Shown: piece by piece, positions 33,806-41,908 of the stretch
Layout of the letters: each line of letters opens with the position of its first letter
How positions within the stretch are numbered: position 1 is the stretch's first letter
Translations under genes and position numbers: made by a program
NCBI GenBank assembly: GCA_045805565.1
Contig: JBJMKZ010000039.1
Span: 1 to 64,000 of the forward strand
Direction: 5' to 3'
DNA: 64,000 nt
From: DATAEY01 sp045805565
Lineage (GTDB): Bacteria; Actinomycetota; Thermoleophilia; Solirubrobacterales; Solirubrobacteraceae
Notes under the pieces: generated by a model
The model's database searches: none
What the model was told of the DNA's origin: nothing
What the model saw: the letters and a program-made list of their open reading frames with translations, nothing else

Positions 33806-34758
33806 CGGGCCAGCGCGTCGATGAGTTCCGGCAGCCGCTCGGCCGCAGCGATGGGGGTGAGGACGAAGGTGGTGATCCCGGCGGCCGCGAACTCGTCCAG
33901 GCGGGCCCGCTGTCGCTGGGGGTCGCCGAAGACGAAGATCTCGGCGATCAGGTCCTCGGGGGCACGCTCGGCCGCCGCCTTGCGGTCTCCGGCGCGCCAG
34001 GCCTCCACCATGGGGTCGATGCGCGGCCCCCAGCCCAGCGACCGGAAGAAACGCTCGTAGACCGGCACCGTCGCGTAGGCGGCGAACATGAAGCGCGCCA
34101 TATCGCCGCCGGTCTCGGGCGCCTCGGGAACGCAGAAGAAGCGGCACACGACCTCGGTGGACCCGGGCTGGCGTCCGGCGCGCGCCTCGCCGGCCCGGAT
34201 CTGCTCGCACACGTGACCGACGGCCGAGATCGGCAGGAAGTTGACGAACGTGCCGTCGCCCAACTCGCCGCCGAGCGCCAGCATCCGGTCGCGCAGCGCC
34301 GCGACGAAGATCGGCACCGGCTTCCCGGGCGGGCGCTCGAGCCGGAAGCCGCCGGGTCCTCGCTCGCCGGCCAGGACCGGGCGCAAGGCCGTCACCGCCT
34401 CGCGGACCCGACTCAGCGGCCGCTCGAACGGCACGCCGTTCCAGCGCTCGACGATCACGTCCGAGGAGGAGCCGAGGCCCAGGCAGAACCGGCCGCCGCT
34501 GGCGTCCTGCAGGGCGGCGGCGTGCTGGGCCAGGACAGCCGGCCCCCGGGTGAACGGATTGACGACGCCGGTCCCCAGCCGGATCCGCTCGGTCCACGCG
34601 GCGGCCAGGACGAGCGGGGTGAAGCCGTCAGGGCCGTTGGTCTCGCCGCTCCAGAGGTCGTCGTACCCGGCTGCCTCCGCCCGCCGCACGAGATCCTCGT
34701 GCTCGGCCAGCGTCGGCCCGGCGAACGGCAGCGTCAGGCCCCAGCGCAGCTCAGGCAT
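33802..34758 (-). CDS. LLM class flavin/F420-dependent oxidoreductase
   Basis: 318 residues, a single luciferase-like TIM barrel: WGLTLPFAGPTLAEHEDLVR, RIRLGTGVVNPFTRGPAVLA and FCLGLGSSSDVIVERWNG. The GTGVVNPFTRGP segment is typical for F420-using members. Substrate unknown. A -10 TAGCGT (34782-34787, minus strand) lies 7 nt before a GTG that opens an 8-codon out-of-frame ORF overlapping this gene's ATG. Confidence 0.85.
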   Translation of the reverse strand: MPELRWGLTLPFAGPTLAEHEDLVRRAEAAGYDDLWSGETNGPDGFTPLVLAAAWTERIRLGTGVVNPFTRGPAVLAQHAAALQDASGGRFCLGLGSSSDVIVERWNGVPFERPLSRVREAVTALRPVLAGERGPGGFRLERPPGKPVPIFVAALRDRMLALGGELGDGTFVNFLPISAVGHVCEQIRAGEARAGRQPGSTEVVCRFFCVPEAPETGGDMARFMFAAYATVPVYERFFRSLGWGPRIDPMVEAWRAGDRKAAAERAPEDLIAEIFVFGDPQRQRARLDEFAAAGITTFVLTPIAAAERLPELIDALAR

Positions 34759-34852
34759 CGGCCGGCTCGCTCACGGCGGGCACGCTACCACCGCCCCGGC
34801 GAGGCTCGGCGCGGGCGCCGCCGGCGCCTTGCGGCACGCAACGGGCGGGAGG

Positions 34853-34858
34853 TAGGCT
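34853..34858 (+). promoter_or_regulatory. -10 element, leaderless, for 34865 membrane protein
   Basis: TAGGCT ends 6 nt before the GTG at 34865. Confidence 0.45.
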
Positions 34859-34864
34859 CGGCGG

Positions 34865-35326
34865 GTGAAGACGTCCAACCTCTCACGGGGCGAGTGGATC
34901 GCCACGTTCGGAGGTCTGCTCCTGGCGATATCGCTCTTCGTGGCCTGGTACGGGACCGACCCGACCAACGCCAACTCGAAGGTGAACGGCGCGCACGCGG
35001 GGACGTTCTCGGCCTGGACCGTTCACACCACGATGCGCTTTGTCCTGCTGGCCGCGGCCGCGGCTCCGTTCATCCTGGCCTGGATCGTCGTGCGGGAGCA
35101 CCAGCTCTCGTGGCCGCGCGGCGAGCTGACGGCGGTCGTCGCGATCGCGGCGCTCGGCCTGATCCTCTACGTCGGGATCGTCCAGAAGCCCGGCGAGCCG
35201 CGCTCGACGATCAGCCTCGAGCCCGGCTGGTTCCTGGCGGTCGCCGGCGCGCTGATGATGCTCATCGGCGCGTTCATACGGACCTCCGAGACGCAGAGGG
35301 CCCGCAAGCCGCCCGGCGTGCTTTGA
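34865..35326 (+). CDS. Four-helix membrane protein of unknown function
   Basis: 153 residues with four hydrophobic helices (about 12-30, 57-76, 87-106, 120-140) and a short basic tail. Tyr/Trp-rich VAWYGT between helices one and two. I do not recognise the family. Its stop overlaps the glpX start as TTGA, so expression is coupled to the fructose bisphosphatase gene, a link with no obvious functional reason. Confidence 0.65.
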   Translation: MKTSNLSRGEWIATFGGLLLAISLFVAWYGTDPTNANSKVNGAHAGTFSAWTVHTTMRFVLLAAAAAPFILAWIVVREHQLSWPRGELTAVVAIAALGLILYVGIVQKPGEPRSTISLEPGWFLAVAGALMMLIGAFIRTSETQRARKPPGVL

Positions 35327-36327
35327 GTCCGGACCGGACGCGCTCGCGGCCCGACCGCAACCTGGCCCTCGAGCTGGTCCGCGTGACCGAGTACGCGGCC
35401 CTCGCCGCCGCGCGACTGGTGGGAATGGGGGACAAGGAGGCCGCCGACCAAGCCGCGGTCGACGCCATGCGCCAGATGCTCGAGACGGTCCAGATGGACG
35501 GCGTGGTGGTGATCGGCGAGGGCGAGAAGGACGAGGCGCCCATGCTGTACAACGGCGAGCAGATCGGGGACGGCTCGCCCCCGCCGGTGGACATCGCGGT
35601 GGATCCGCTCGAGGGCACGCGCTTGACCGCCCTGGGGATGCCGAGCGCGCTGGCGGTGATCGCGCTGGCCGAGCGCGGGGCGATGTTCGATCCCGGCCCC
35701 TGCGTGTACATGGAGAAGATCGCCGGCGGCGCGCAGATCGCCGACCTGCTTGACCTCGATCGCCCGCTGGGCGAGACGGTCGAGCGGGTGGCGCAGCGCA
35801 AGGGGACCGATGTGCGCGACGTGATGGTGGTGGTGCTCGACCGCCCGCGTCACCAGGAGGGCATCGAGGCCATCCGCGAGGCGGGTGCCAGGGTGCGCCT
35901 GATCCTCGACGGCGACGTCTCCGCCGCGCTGCTGGCGGTGATGGAGGACACGCCGGTGGACCTGCTGTGGGGGATCGGGGGCACCCCGGAGGGTGTCATC
36001 TCGGCGGCCGCCATCAAGAGCATCGGCGGACAGATGCTCGGGCGGCTGTGGCCCCGCAGCGACGAGGAGCGACGCGCGGCGCTCGATGCGGGCTACGACC
36101 TCGAACGGGTGCTGACCGTCGACGACCTGGTGGCCGGCGAGCACTGCTTCTTCTCCGCCACCGGCGTCACCGACGGGGACGTGCTGCAGGGCGTCCGCTA
36201 CCGCGGCGCCAGCGCGACCACCGAGTCGCTGGTGATGCGCTCGCGCTCCGGCACGGTGCGCCGGATCGGCGCCCGCCACGACCGGGCCAAGCTGCGGGCG
36301 ATCACCGGCGCAGGCCACCTCGGCTGA
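35323..36327 (+). CDS. glpX: Class II fructose-1,6-bisphosphatase GlpX
   Basis: 334 residues. GEGEKDE at 65-71 and DPLEGT at 94-99 are the metal-binding blocks, and LWGIGGTPEGVISAAAIK the sugar-phosphate loop. Converts fructose-1,6-bisphosphate to fructose-6-phosphate in gluconeogenesis. The frame is open far upstream, but TTG 35323, overlapping the previous TGA as TTGA, gives the family length. Ends 26 nt inside the convergent gene. Confidence 0.92.
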   Translation: MSPDRTRSRPDRNLALELVRVTEYAALAAARLVGMGDKEAADQAAVDAMRQMLETVQMDGVVVIGEGEKDEAPMLYNGEQIGDGSPPPVDIAVDPLEGTRLTALGMPSALAVIALAERGAMFDPGPCVYMEKIAGGAQIADLLDLDRPLGETVERVAQRKGTDVRDVMVVVLDRPRHQEGIEAIREAGARVRLILDGDVSAALLAVMEDTPVDLLWGIGGTPEGVISAAAIKSIGGQMLGRLWPRSDEERRAALDAGYDLERVLTVDDLVAGEHCFFSATGVTDGDVLQGVRYRGASATTESLVMRSRSGTVRRIGARHDRAKLRAITGAGHLG

Positions 36328-37093
36328 TCGCCGGGCCGGCGGGAGGCGGCGGCGGCCGCTCGGCGGGCGGCGGGTCGGGCATCACGCCGGCCGGCCCCTC
36401 CGGCAGCGTGTCGCGGGCGAAGCGTCCGACGCGGGATTCCGCCAGGTCCAGCCGCGCCAGCGACCGCAGGAAGCCGTGCGTGACGAGGACGTGGATGCGC
36501 GACTGCGTGTTGGCGTACACCCAGCGGGAGAGGCCGGAGGCGATCGCCGGGTAGAAGCTGGCCACCTCGACCTCGACCCGAGCGGTCAGGTACCCCTGCG
36601 GGTTGGCGGCCGAGCGGCGAAGGTCGATCTGCAGGTACCCGTTGCCGCCCCGACCGCGGCGAGACACCAGCAGGCCGCGATCGATGCGCCAGCGCACGAC
36701 CCCGCGGCAGTCGTCCATCTCATACTCGGGCGCCTGGAAGCGCAGCAGCACCAGCGGCCGGCAAAGCAGGACCACGAACCGCTCGGCGTCGGTGTAGGCG
36801 ACGCGAACCAGGCCCAGCGTGCAGCGGGACAAGAAGCGCCAGTAGGTGCGCGCGAGCCGCTCGAGGTGCATGGGGGTCCAGATGGCGTCCAATGCCGCGC
36901 GCGGCATGGTCAGCTCGGCCGCCTGCAGCGAGCGCACGGCGCCGCGCTCGTCGACGGTCGTGGATTCGGGCGGGTCTACGATCCTGACCGAGGCCACGTA
37001 CCCGCGCCGCCGGCGGCGCCGCACGAGCGCCACGACCAGGACGGCGGCCAGGGTGACGACGGCGGCGATCGCCACCAGCCAGGAGCGGCTCAT
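36302..37093 (-). CDS. Membrane-anchored protein of unknown function
   Basis: 263 residues from ATG 37093 (MSRSWLVAIAA), with one N-terminal helix and a basic stop-transfer (VRRRRRRGYV). The remaining domain is mixed alpha/beta, with TYWRFLSRCTLGLVRVAYT and CRGVVRWRIDRGLLVSRRG as the best-ordered parts; the C-terminus is Pro-rich. A start at 37153 would add an odd Cys/Pro/Gly peptide. Family not recognised. Overlaps the 3' end of glpX by 26 nt. Confidence 0.6.
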   Translation of the reverse strand: MSRSWLVAIAAVVTLAAVLVVALVRRRRRRGYVASVRIVDPPESTTVDERGAVRSLQAAELTMPRAALDAIWTPMHLERLARTYWRFLSRCTLGLVRVAYTDAERFVVLLCRPLVLLRFQAPEYEMDDCRGVVRWRIDRGLLVSRRGRGGNGYLQIDLRRSAANPQGYLTARVEVEVASFYPAIASGLSRWVYANTQSRIHVLVTHGFLRSLARLDLAESRVGRFARDTLPEGPAGVMPDPPPAERPPPPPAGPAISRGGLRR

Positions 37094-37225
37094 CGCGACC
37101 CCCGGCCCACCGCCGGTCCAGAGAGGGCATCGGTCCAGCACGGGGCAGTTCATGAGCAGCCGACTCGAGACAGCGGCAGCATCTCAGAGCCACCGCCCGG
37201 GATGCTCGCCGCGGGCGGCGGATCT

Positions 37226-37954
37226 CTAGTGTGCGGGGACCGCGCCGCGGCCGATGACCATCGTGCCGATCTGTCCCTGGCCCGCGAAGCGGAGGGCACG
37301 CGCGGCCGCGACGGTTAGATCCCACGAGATGCCGGTTACGTACGGCCCCCTGTCGATCACCGTCACCGCCAGGCGCCGACCGCCGTAGTACGCCTCCAGG
37401 CGCGTGCCGCACGGCAGCGTTCGGTGGGCCACGCCCACCGTCCCGGGCCCGAGCAGCACCCCGCATGCCGTGCGCCTGCCGTAGAAGCCCGGGCCGAAGA
37501 ACGTCGCCCGGGCGGGGGCGTAGACGCTGATCGGCGCGGTCGGCGCCGGCTGCCTCGACGACGCGCCGGCGCGGCCGCCTGCGGAGAGGATCGCCCGCAG
37601 CGCGAACCGACCGGGATGGGCGGCGCGCCAGACCGCGCGGAACGAGCCGTCCGCGGTGGCCCGCGCGGTGGCCACGGTCTCCCAGCCCGAGCGCGGATCG
37701 CTCACCTGAACCAGGATCGTCGCACCCGCCGCAGCCTCGGGCAGCGTCCCCGACACTCGCTGGGGATCGCCGACCAGGGCGCCGGAGCTCATGCGCAGGT
37801 CTGCGGATCCGCGACCGGTGTCGTCGCCCTGACCGCCGGCCTTCGCGGGGGTGCCGCCGGTAGTCGTGCCGTCCGCCTCTGCGCGGGCAGCCGCCGGTAA
37901 CCCGAGCAGAGCCAGGCAGAGCACGGCGCAGAGCGTCGCTCGGTGGCGTTTCAT
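37226..37954 (-). CDS. Exported RlpA-like double-psi beta-barrel protein
   Basis: 242 residues. Signal peptide to about 25 (AARAEA), a Gly/Thr linker, then an Ig-like stretch (SGTLPEAAAGATILVQV, GSFRAVWRAAHPGRFALRA), then the RlpA barrel from about 145: ATFFGPGFYGRRTACG, AHRTLPCGTRLEAYY and VIDRGPY with the Asp typical of lytic transglycosylases. The SPOR domain of proteobacterial RlpA is absent. It likely binds or cleaves denuded glycan strands. Preceded by a c-di-AMP riboswitch ending 14 nt before the ATG. Confidence 0.85.
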   Translation of the reverse strand: MKRHRATLCAVLCLALLGLPAAARAEADGTTTGGTPAKAGGQGDDTGRGSADLRMSSGALVGDPQRVSGTLPEAAAGATILVQVSDPRSGWETVATARATADGSFRAVWRAAHPGRFALRAILSAGGRAGASSRQPAPTAPISVYAPARATFFGPGFYGRRTACGVLLGPGTVGVAHRTLPCGTRLEAYYGGRRLAVTVIDRGPYVTGISWDLTVAAARALRFAGQGQIGTMVIGRGAVPAH

Positions 37955-37967
37955 CGGTTCGCCGGAG

Positions 37968-38120
37968 TGGCCTACGAGGTGAGCTGACGGGCTCGCGCCG
38001 CAGCGCTACGACGGGGCCTCCGCCGGTCGAGGCGGTGATCCGTCGATTCGCCCCCGCGGGCCATGCGGCCCGCATCGGTTCCCCCGCCCACCGCACGCAG
38101 GACGCGCGGTGGCTCGGCCA
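37968..38120 (-). promoter_or_regulatory. c-di-AMP riboswitch (ydaO/yuaA class), copy 3
   Basis: On the minus strand: P1 TGGCC (38116-38120) pairs with GGCCA (37968-37972); GGGCGGGGGAACCGAT (38074-38089), GCGGGGGCGAATCG (38044-38057) and the 3' signature CCCGTCAGCTCACCTCGTAG (37972-37991) follow in order. Its end is only 14 nt from the ATG of the RlpA-like gene and no separate SD is visible, so P1 formation may directly block initiation. Confidence 0.85.
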
Positions 38121-38127
38121 GCGCGCG

Positions 38128-38133
38128 AGTATA
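38128..38133 (-). promoter_or_regulatory. -10 element of riboswitch copy 3 promoter
   Basis: TATACT on the minus strand places the transcription start about 7 nt downstream, at the 5' end of the riboswitch P1 helix. The -35 region (GGTCAG at 17-nt spacing) is poor. Confidence 0.5.
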
Positions 38134-38176
38134 GGGAATGCCCCGGCGGGCTGACCCACCGGCGGGAGGCGCGCCG

Positions 38177-38617
38177 CTAGGGCCGGGGCAGCCGCGAGAT
38201 CGCGCCCCGCAGCGCGCGGGCGCCCAGGGTGAAGCCGATCTGGGTCAGCTCGCCCGCCGCCTGGATCGCCGTCTCGACCAGCTCGACGCCGTGCGGCGAC
38301 CGCGCCTGGGAGGCGCGCTGGGGGCCGGTGTCGCCGACGCGCGCCCGCCTGGTGGCCGCCGAGGGCCGGATCGCCTCCGGACCGCGTCCGGAGGCCTGCG
38401 CGGCGGGGGCGGGGCGAGCGCTGCCGCGAGGGGCTCGCCGCGTGGAGGACCGCGCCGGAGTGGCGCGCGACTCGGGCCGGTCACCCGCGGCCGGCGGCTG
38501 GGCGGAGCCGGGGGAGCGCGCCGAGCCGGAGCGGCGGGCGCTGCGACGCTGGGGCCTGGTGGCGGGGAGGCTGCGCAGGACGTCGCCGCCGCCGGGGTCT
38601 TTGCCGGAAGCCGGCAT
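38177..38617 (-). CDS. Basic, low-complexity protein of unknown function
   Basis: 146 residues from ATG 38617 (MPASGKDPGGG). About 100 residues are Arg/Ser/Ala/Pro-rich without folded features; the last 37 form an amphipathic to hydrophobic helix (VELVETAIQAAGELTQIGF, ARALRGAISRLP). Such a tail could bind membrane or a partner. Upstream ATGs in frame would overlap the sigma-factor promoter region. Family not recognised; coding status rests on the C-terminal helix. Confidence 0.4.
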   Translation of the reverse strand: MPASGKDPGGGDVLRSLPATRPQRRSARRSGSARSPGSAQPPAAGDRPESRATPARSSTRRAPRGSARPAPAAQASGRGPEAIRPSAATRRARVGDTGPQRASQARSPHGVELVETAIQAAGELTQIGFTLGARALRGAISRLPRP

Positions 38618-38816
38618 CGCCCACATCATCGCGCACCGGCGGCGGCGATGCCCCCCCGGCGCGGTTTCGCGGTACCGGCGGGCACCGGGCGCGATCACGC
38701 GCGGCCGCGTTGCGCCGAAACTTGAAACGGCCGACGGCGTTTGACGTAGTAACTGGAGGCGCGGAGCGGGTTGCGGGCCGGGGACGAAAAACCCCGGTAA
38801 ATGCAGGAATCGCGGC

Positions 38817-38845
38817 TTGACTTCAGAAAATATAGCGCCTAACAT
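38817..38845 (+). promoter_or_regulatory. Promoter of the primary sigma factor gene
   Basis: -35 TTGACT (38817-38822), 17-nt spacer, -10 TAACAT (38840-38845). This is the best sigma-70-type promoter in the window and lies in an unusually AT-rich island. The leader to ATG 38968 is about 115 nt. The 350 bases from 38618 to 38967 hold no other convincing gene. Confidence 0.75.
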
Positions 38846-38921
38846 AGAGAACGTATGTTTGAGTGGGGCTAGCTGGGCGTATCGCCTGGATGTAGTCGCC
38901 GCCACTCAATGAAAGGACCCA

Positions 38922-38947
38922 GGCCGGGGATCTCCCCCCAACCGGCC
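38922..38947 (+). repeat. Inverted repeat in the sigma factor leader
   Basis: GGCCGG (38922-38927) and CCGGCC (38942-38947) enclose a 14-nt C-rich loop, directly before the GGAG at 38948-38951. The hairpin could affect ribosome access. No U-run follows, so not a terminator. Confidence 0.35.
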
Positions 38948-38967
38948 GGAGAAAGAACGGAATACGC

Positions 38968-40071
38968 ATGTCTGTCACCGAACAACTTCAGGAGCTCGAA
39001 GAGGTCAAGGGCCTGCTGGTGAAGGGCCAGCAGCTCGGCGTGCTCACCCATGCCGAGGTCGACCATGCCGTCTCCGAGCTCGACTTCGACGAGACCGACG
39101 TCGAGGAGCTCAAGCACTACCTCGAGCGCTCCGAGATCGAGCTGGTCGAAGAGGTCGATCCCGCGCTCGCCGCCGCCGAGGTGGAGCGCGCGCCCGACAA
39201 GCGCACCCGGCGGCGTGCCAAGGCGACGCTCGACCTCAAGCCGGACATGACCACCGACTCCCTGCAGCTGTTCCTCAAGGACATCGGCAAGGTCCGGCTG
39301 CTCACGGCTCAGGAGGAGGTCGACCTCGCCAAGCGGATCGAGCGGGGCGACCTCGACGCCAAGCAGAAGATGGTCGAGTCCAACCTGCGGCTTGTCGTCT
39401 CGATCGCCAAGAACTACCGCAACCAGGGGCTTCCCTTCCTCGATCTGATCCAGGAGGGCACGCTGGGCCTGGTGCGGGCGGCCGAGAAGTTCGACTACCG
39501 CAAGGGCTTCAAGTTCTCCACCTATGCGACCTGGTGGATCCGCCAGGCGATCGCGCGTGCCCTGGCCGACAAGGCCAGGACGATCCGGATCCCGGTGCAC
39601 GTGGTCGAGAAGCTCAACAAGATCGGCAGGGCCGAGCGCAAGCTCGTCACCGAGCTGGGTCGCGAGCCCACTCCCGATGAGATCGCCGAGGTCACCGGGA
39701 TCGAGCCGGAGGAGGTCGACTCGATCAAGCGCTCGGCGCAGGCGCCCGTCTCGCTGGAGAAGCCGGTCGGCGACGAGGAGGAGTCCGAGTTCGGCCAGTT
39801 CATCGCCGACGAGCGGGCCGAGTCGCCCTACGAGCGGGCGGCGGAGATCCTCACCAAGGAGGCGCTGCGGGAGGCGCTGGAGAACCTGTCGTACCGCGAG
39901 CGGCGGGTGCTCGAGCTGCGCTACGGCCTGGGCGGCGAACACCCGCGCACCCTCGACGAGGTGGGGCGCACGTTCAACGTCACCCGCGAGCGCATCCGCC
40001 AGATCGAGAACCAGTCGCTGAAGAAGCTGCAGTCGCTGGCCGAGGCGCAGAAGCTGCGCGACGTCGCCTAG
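38968..40071 (+). CDS. sigA: Primary RNA polymerase sigma factor (RpoD/SigA)
   Basis: 367 residues, short for a primary sigma but normal in actinobacteria. Region 1.2 (SLQLFLKDIGKVRLLTAQEE) about 98-117, region 2 (NLRLVVSIAKNYRNQGLPF, then FSTYATWWIRQAI) 139-197, region 3 and region 4.2 (RTLDEVGRTFNVTRERIRQI) close to the C-terminus are all intact. It directs housekeeping transcription. The first 60 residues are an acidic 1.1-like region. Own strong promoter upstream. Confidence 0.97.
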   Translation: MSVTEQLQELEEVKGLLVKGQQLGVLTHAEVDHAVSELDFDETDVEELKHYLERSEIELVEEVDPALAAAEVERAPDKRTRRRAKATLDLKPDMTTDSLQLFLKDIGKVRLLTAQEEVDLAKRIERGDLDAKQKMVESNLRLVVSIAKNYRNQGLPFLDLIQEGTLGLVRAAEKFDYRKGFKFSTYATWWIRQAIARALADKARTIRIPVHVVEKLNKIGRAERKLVTELGREPTPDEIAEVTGIEPEEVDSIKRSAQAPVSLEKPVGDEEESEFGQFIADERAESPYERAAEILTKEALREALENLSYRERRVLELRYGLGGEHPRTLDEVGRTFNVTRERIRQIENQSLKKLQSLAEAQKLRDVA

Positions 40072-40142
40072 CCCCAGGCAGGCGACGTCGCCGCGCGCCC
40101 CCGGCTGACCGCCGCGGTACTTCAGTTCGTAAAGCATTGCGC

Positions 40143-40148
40143 TAGGCT
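40143..40148 (+). promoter_or_regulatory. -10 element for HxlR regulator gene
   Basis: TAGGCT ends 9 nt before ATG 40158; TTCAGT 16 nt upstream is a weak -35. The promoter almost abuts the gene, so HxlR-type autoregulation would occur here. Confidence 0.35.
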
Positions 40149-40157
40149 TAAGGCGTC

Positions 40158-40538
40158 ATGACGGCCAGCCCCAACCGGTCGTGTCCGGTATGCCGTACCG
40201 CCGAGATCGTCTGCTCGAAGTGGACGATGCTGGTCATCCGCGACCTGGCCGAAGGCCGCTCGCGTTTCTGTGAGCTCGAGCGCTCGCTCGCGGGGATCAG
40301 CCCGCGGACGCTTTCCCTGCGCCTCCGTGCACTGGAGGAGGAGGGCATCGTCGCGCGCAAGACGTTCCCCGAGGTCCCGCCGCGCGTCGAGTACGCGCTG
40401 ACCGAGAAGGGACGGGCGCTGCTGCCGATCATCGACAGCATGCGCGTCTACGGCCGGCGCTGGCTGCCCGAGGTCGAGGGCTGCGAGGACACCGTGGCGA
40501 CCGCTCACGGCGCGCAGCCCACCGCCGCGGCCGCCTGA
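40158..40538 (+). CDS. HxlR family winged-helix transcriptional regulator
   Basis: 126 residues. The N-terminal CPVCRTAEIVCSKWTMLVIR with Cys in front of the W-T-x-x-I-x-R-D-L core, GISPRTLSLRLRALEEEGIV recognition helix and the wing VEYALTEKGRALLPII are standard HxlR/MarR-like features. The Cys residues may sense redox or aldehyde stress, as in HypR and HxlR. The regulated gene is probably itself or the next one at 40597. Confidence 0.9.
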   Translation: MTASPNRSCPVCRTAEIVCSKWTMLVIRDLAEGRSRFCELERSLAGISPRTLSLRLRALEEEGIVARKTFPEVPPRVEYALTEKGRALLPIIDSMRVYGRRWLPEVEGCEDTVATAHGAQPTAAAA

Positions 40539-40579
40539 GACCGCAACCGCGCCTGCATCGGGAAGGAGGAGCGGCGGCC

Positions 40580-40627
40580 GTGCCGAAGCGCCGGCCATGC
40601 GAAACCGTTCCCTGCACGAGCGCCTGA
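40580..40627 (+). CDS. Possible 15-codon upstream ORF overlapping the start of 40597
   Basis: The best SD in the region, AAGGAGGA (40563-40570), is 9 nt before this GTG, not before the ATG of the long gene, which is 26 nt away and in another frame. The frame encodes VPKRRPCETVPCTSA and stops at 40627, inside the long gene. It could couple or restrain translation of the next gene. Confidence 0.3.
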   Translation: MPKRRPCETVPCTSA

Positions 40628-41901
40628 GAGCGTTCTGCGAGGAGGCCGCATTCGAGCTCGAGTCCGATGCCGCGGCCGCCGAGGACCTGCCGTTCGAGGT
40701 GGTCGCCACGCCCGGCGCGCGCGCCCCGCTGTACTGCTACCGGCCGCTGACCGGCGACTTCATCCGCCAGCGCGCCGATCGGCTGGAGCGGATGGCGGCC
40801 TATCCGCCGGCGGCCGGTGCCCTGATCGGACTGGCCGGGCTAGACGACTACCTGCGCCTGCGCGGCGAGCCGCGGGTGCCGGAGGACCGCGACGAGCGCG
40901 CGGGCGCCGCCCTGCGCGCCTTCCTGTCCGCGATGTACGCCGAGCGCACCGACTTCGAGTTCTGCGCGCAGCGCTTCGACCGCGTCTACGAGGAGTTGGA
41001 GGCCGCCGTCTACCACCGGCGCTCGCTGACCGCGGTGATCGCGCCCGTCCACGGCCTGTCGCTCGTCTCCGAGGAGGTTCCCCTCGACCAGGACTTGTCG
41101 CTGGTGCGCGCGGACTGCCTCGACGGGGTGCCGCCGGAAGCCGTCTGGTCACCCCCACGCGCCGGCGGCGGGCCCAACGCGCTGGCGCTGCTCACACTCG
41201 AGGACGTCGGGACCGAGGAGGAGGCGGTGGAGCTGGCGCGCGGTCGGTTCCGCGGCCTGCTGACCGCCCTGCGCCTGGCGGACGCCGGCGGGTTCGCGCT
41301 GGGCCCCAGCGGCTGGGTGCGCTCCGACGCCGGCGCCTGGCAGCTGGTGGGGCTGGCCGCTGGGGTCGGCGCGGCCCCGGCGAACCGGCCCTACCAGGTC
41401 GAGCCCGAGGAGGAGGACGAGCTGCGGGGATTCTGCAACCTCATCGCGCGACGCAGCACCGCGCACGGCCGTGGCGAGCTGGCCTGGGCGCTGGCCCGGC
41501 TGGAGGCCGGCTGCGAGCGGGCCGACCACCTGCAGGCCCTCACCGACTACCTACTCGCCCTGCGGGCCCTGCTGGAGCCGGAGGGGCCGAACAGCGGTCG
41601 GATGGCGCAGAGGCTGGCGGCGATCTGCGCGGTCCCCGACGAGCGTCCGGCGTTGGCGGAGCGGGCGGCGCACGCCATCTCCCTGGAGCGCGCGGTGGTG
41701 GCGGGGCTGGCGCCGGTCGAACCGGACGCCGAACGGCTGGTCGACGACCTCGCCCAGCACCTGCGATCGCTGCTGCGCGACGTGCTGTGCGGGCATCTGG
41801 ACGCCGACCTGGTCCGGGTGGCCGACGAGCTCCTGGCCGAGGCCGTCACCGGGGAGACCGAACCGGTCGACGACACGGCCGAGCCGGCGCTCGCTCGCTA
41901 G
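40597..41901 (+). CDS. Conserved-looking alpha-helical protein, possibly HEPN-type C-terminal domain
   Basis: 434 residues, soluble, no signal peptide. The C-terminal part (LQALTDYLLALRALLEPEGP, MAQRLAAICAVPDERPALAE) reads like Apea-type HEPN helices (bipartite Leu-rich helix, then R-x-A-x-x), but the RNase R-x-x-x-x-H motif is not clear. The N-terminal 200 residues are mixed and unknown. It sits between a HxlR regulator and the ArsA ATPase. Start uncertain because the SD is far upstream; see the 15-codon ORF at 40580. Confidence 0.55.
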   Translation: MRNRSLHERLRAFCEEAAFELESDAAAAEDLPFEVVATPGARAPLYCYRPLTGDFIRQRADRLERMAAYPPAAGALIGLAGLDDYLRLRGEPRVPEDRDERAGAALRAFLSAMYAERTDFEFCAQRFDRVYEELEAAVYHRRSLTAVIAPVHGLSLVSEEVPLDQDLSLVRADCLDGVPPEAVWSPPRAGGGPNALALLTLEDVGTEEEAVELARGRFRGLLTALRLADAGGFALGPSGWVRSDAGAWQLVGLAAGVGAAPANRPYQVEPEEEDELRGFCNLIARRSTAHGRGELAWALARLEAGCERADHLQALTDYLLALRALLEPEGPNSGRMAQRLAAICAVPDERPALAERAAHAISLERAVVAGLAPVEPDAERLVDDLAQHLRSLLRDVLCGHLDADLVRVADELLAEAVTGETEPVDDTAEPALAR

Positions 41902-41908
41902 CCGCGGC

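Noticed and set aside
38778..38797. Hairpin CCGGGG/CCCCGG upstream of the sigma factor promoter considered as a terminator
   Set aside because: No U-run follows and no transcript from upstream needs terminating there, since the neighbouring gene points away.
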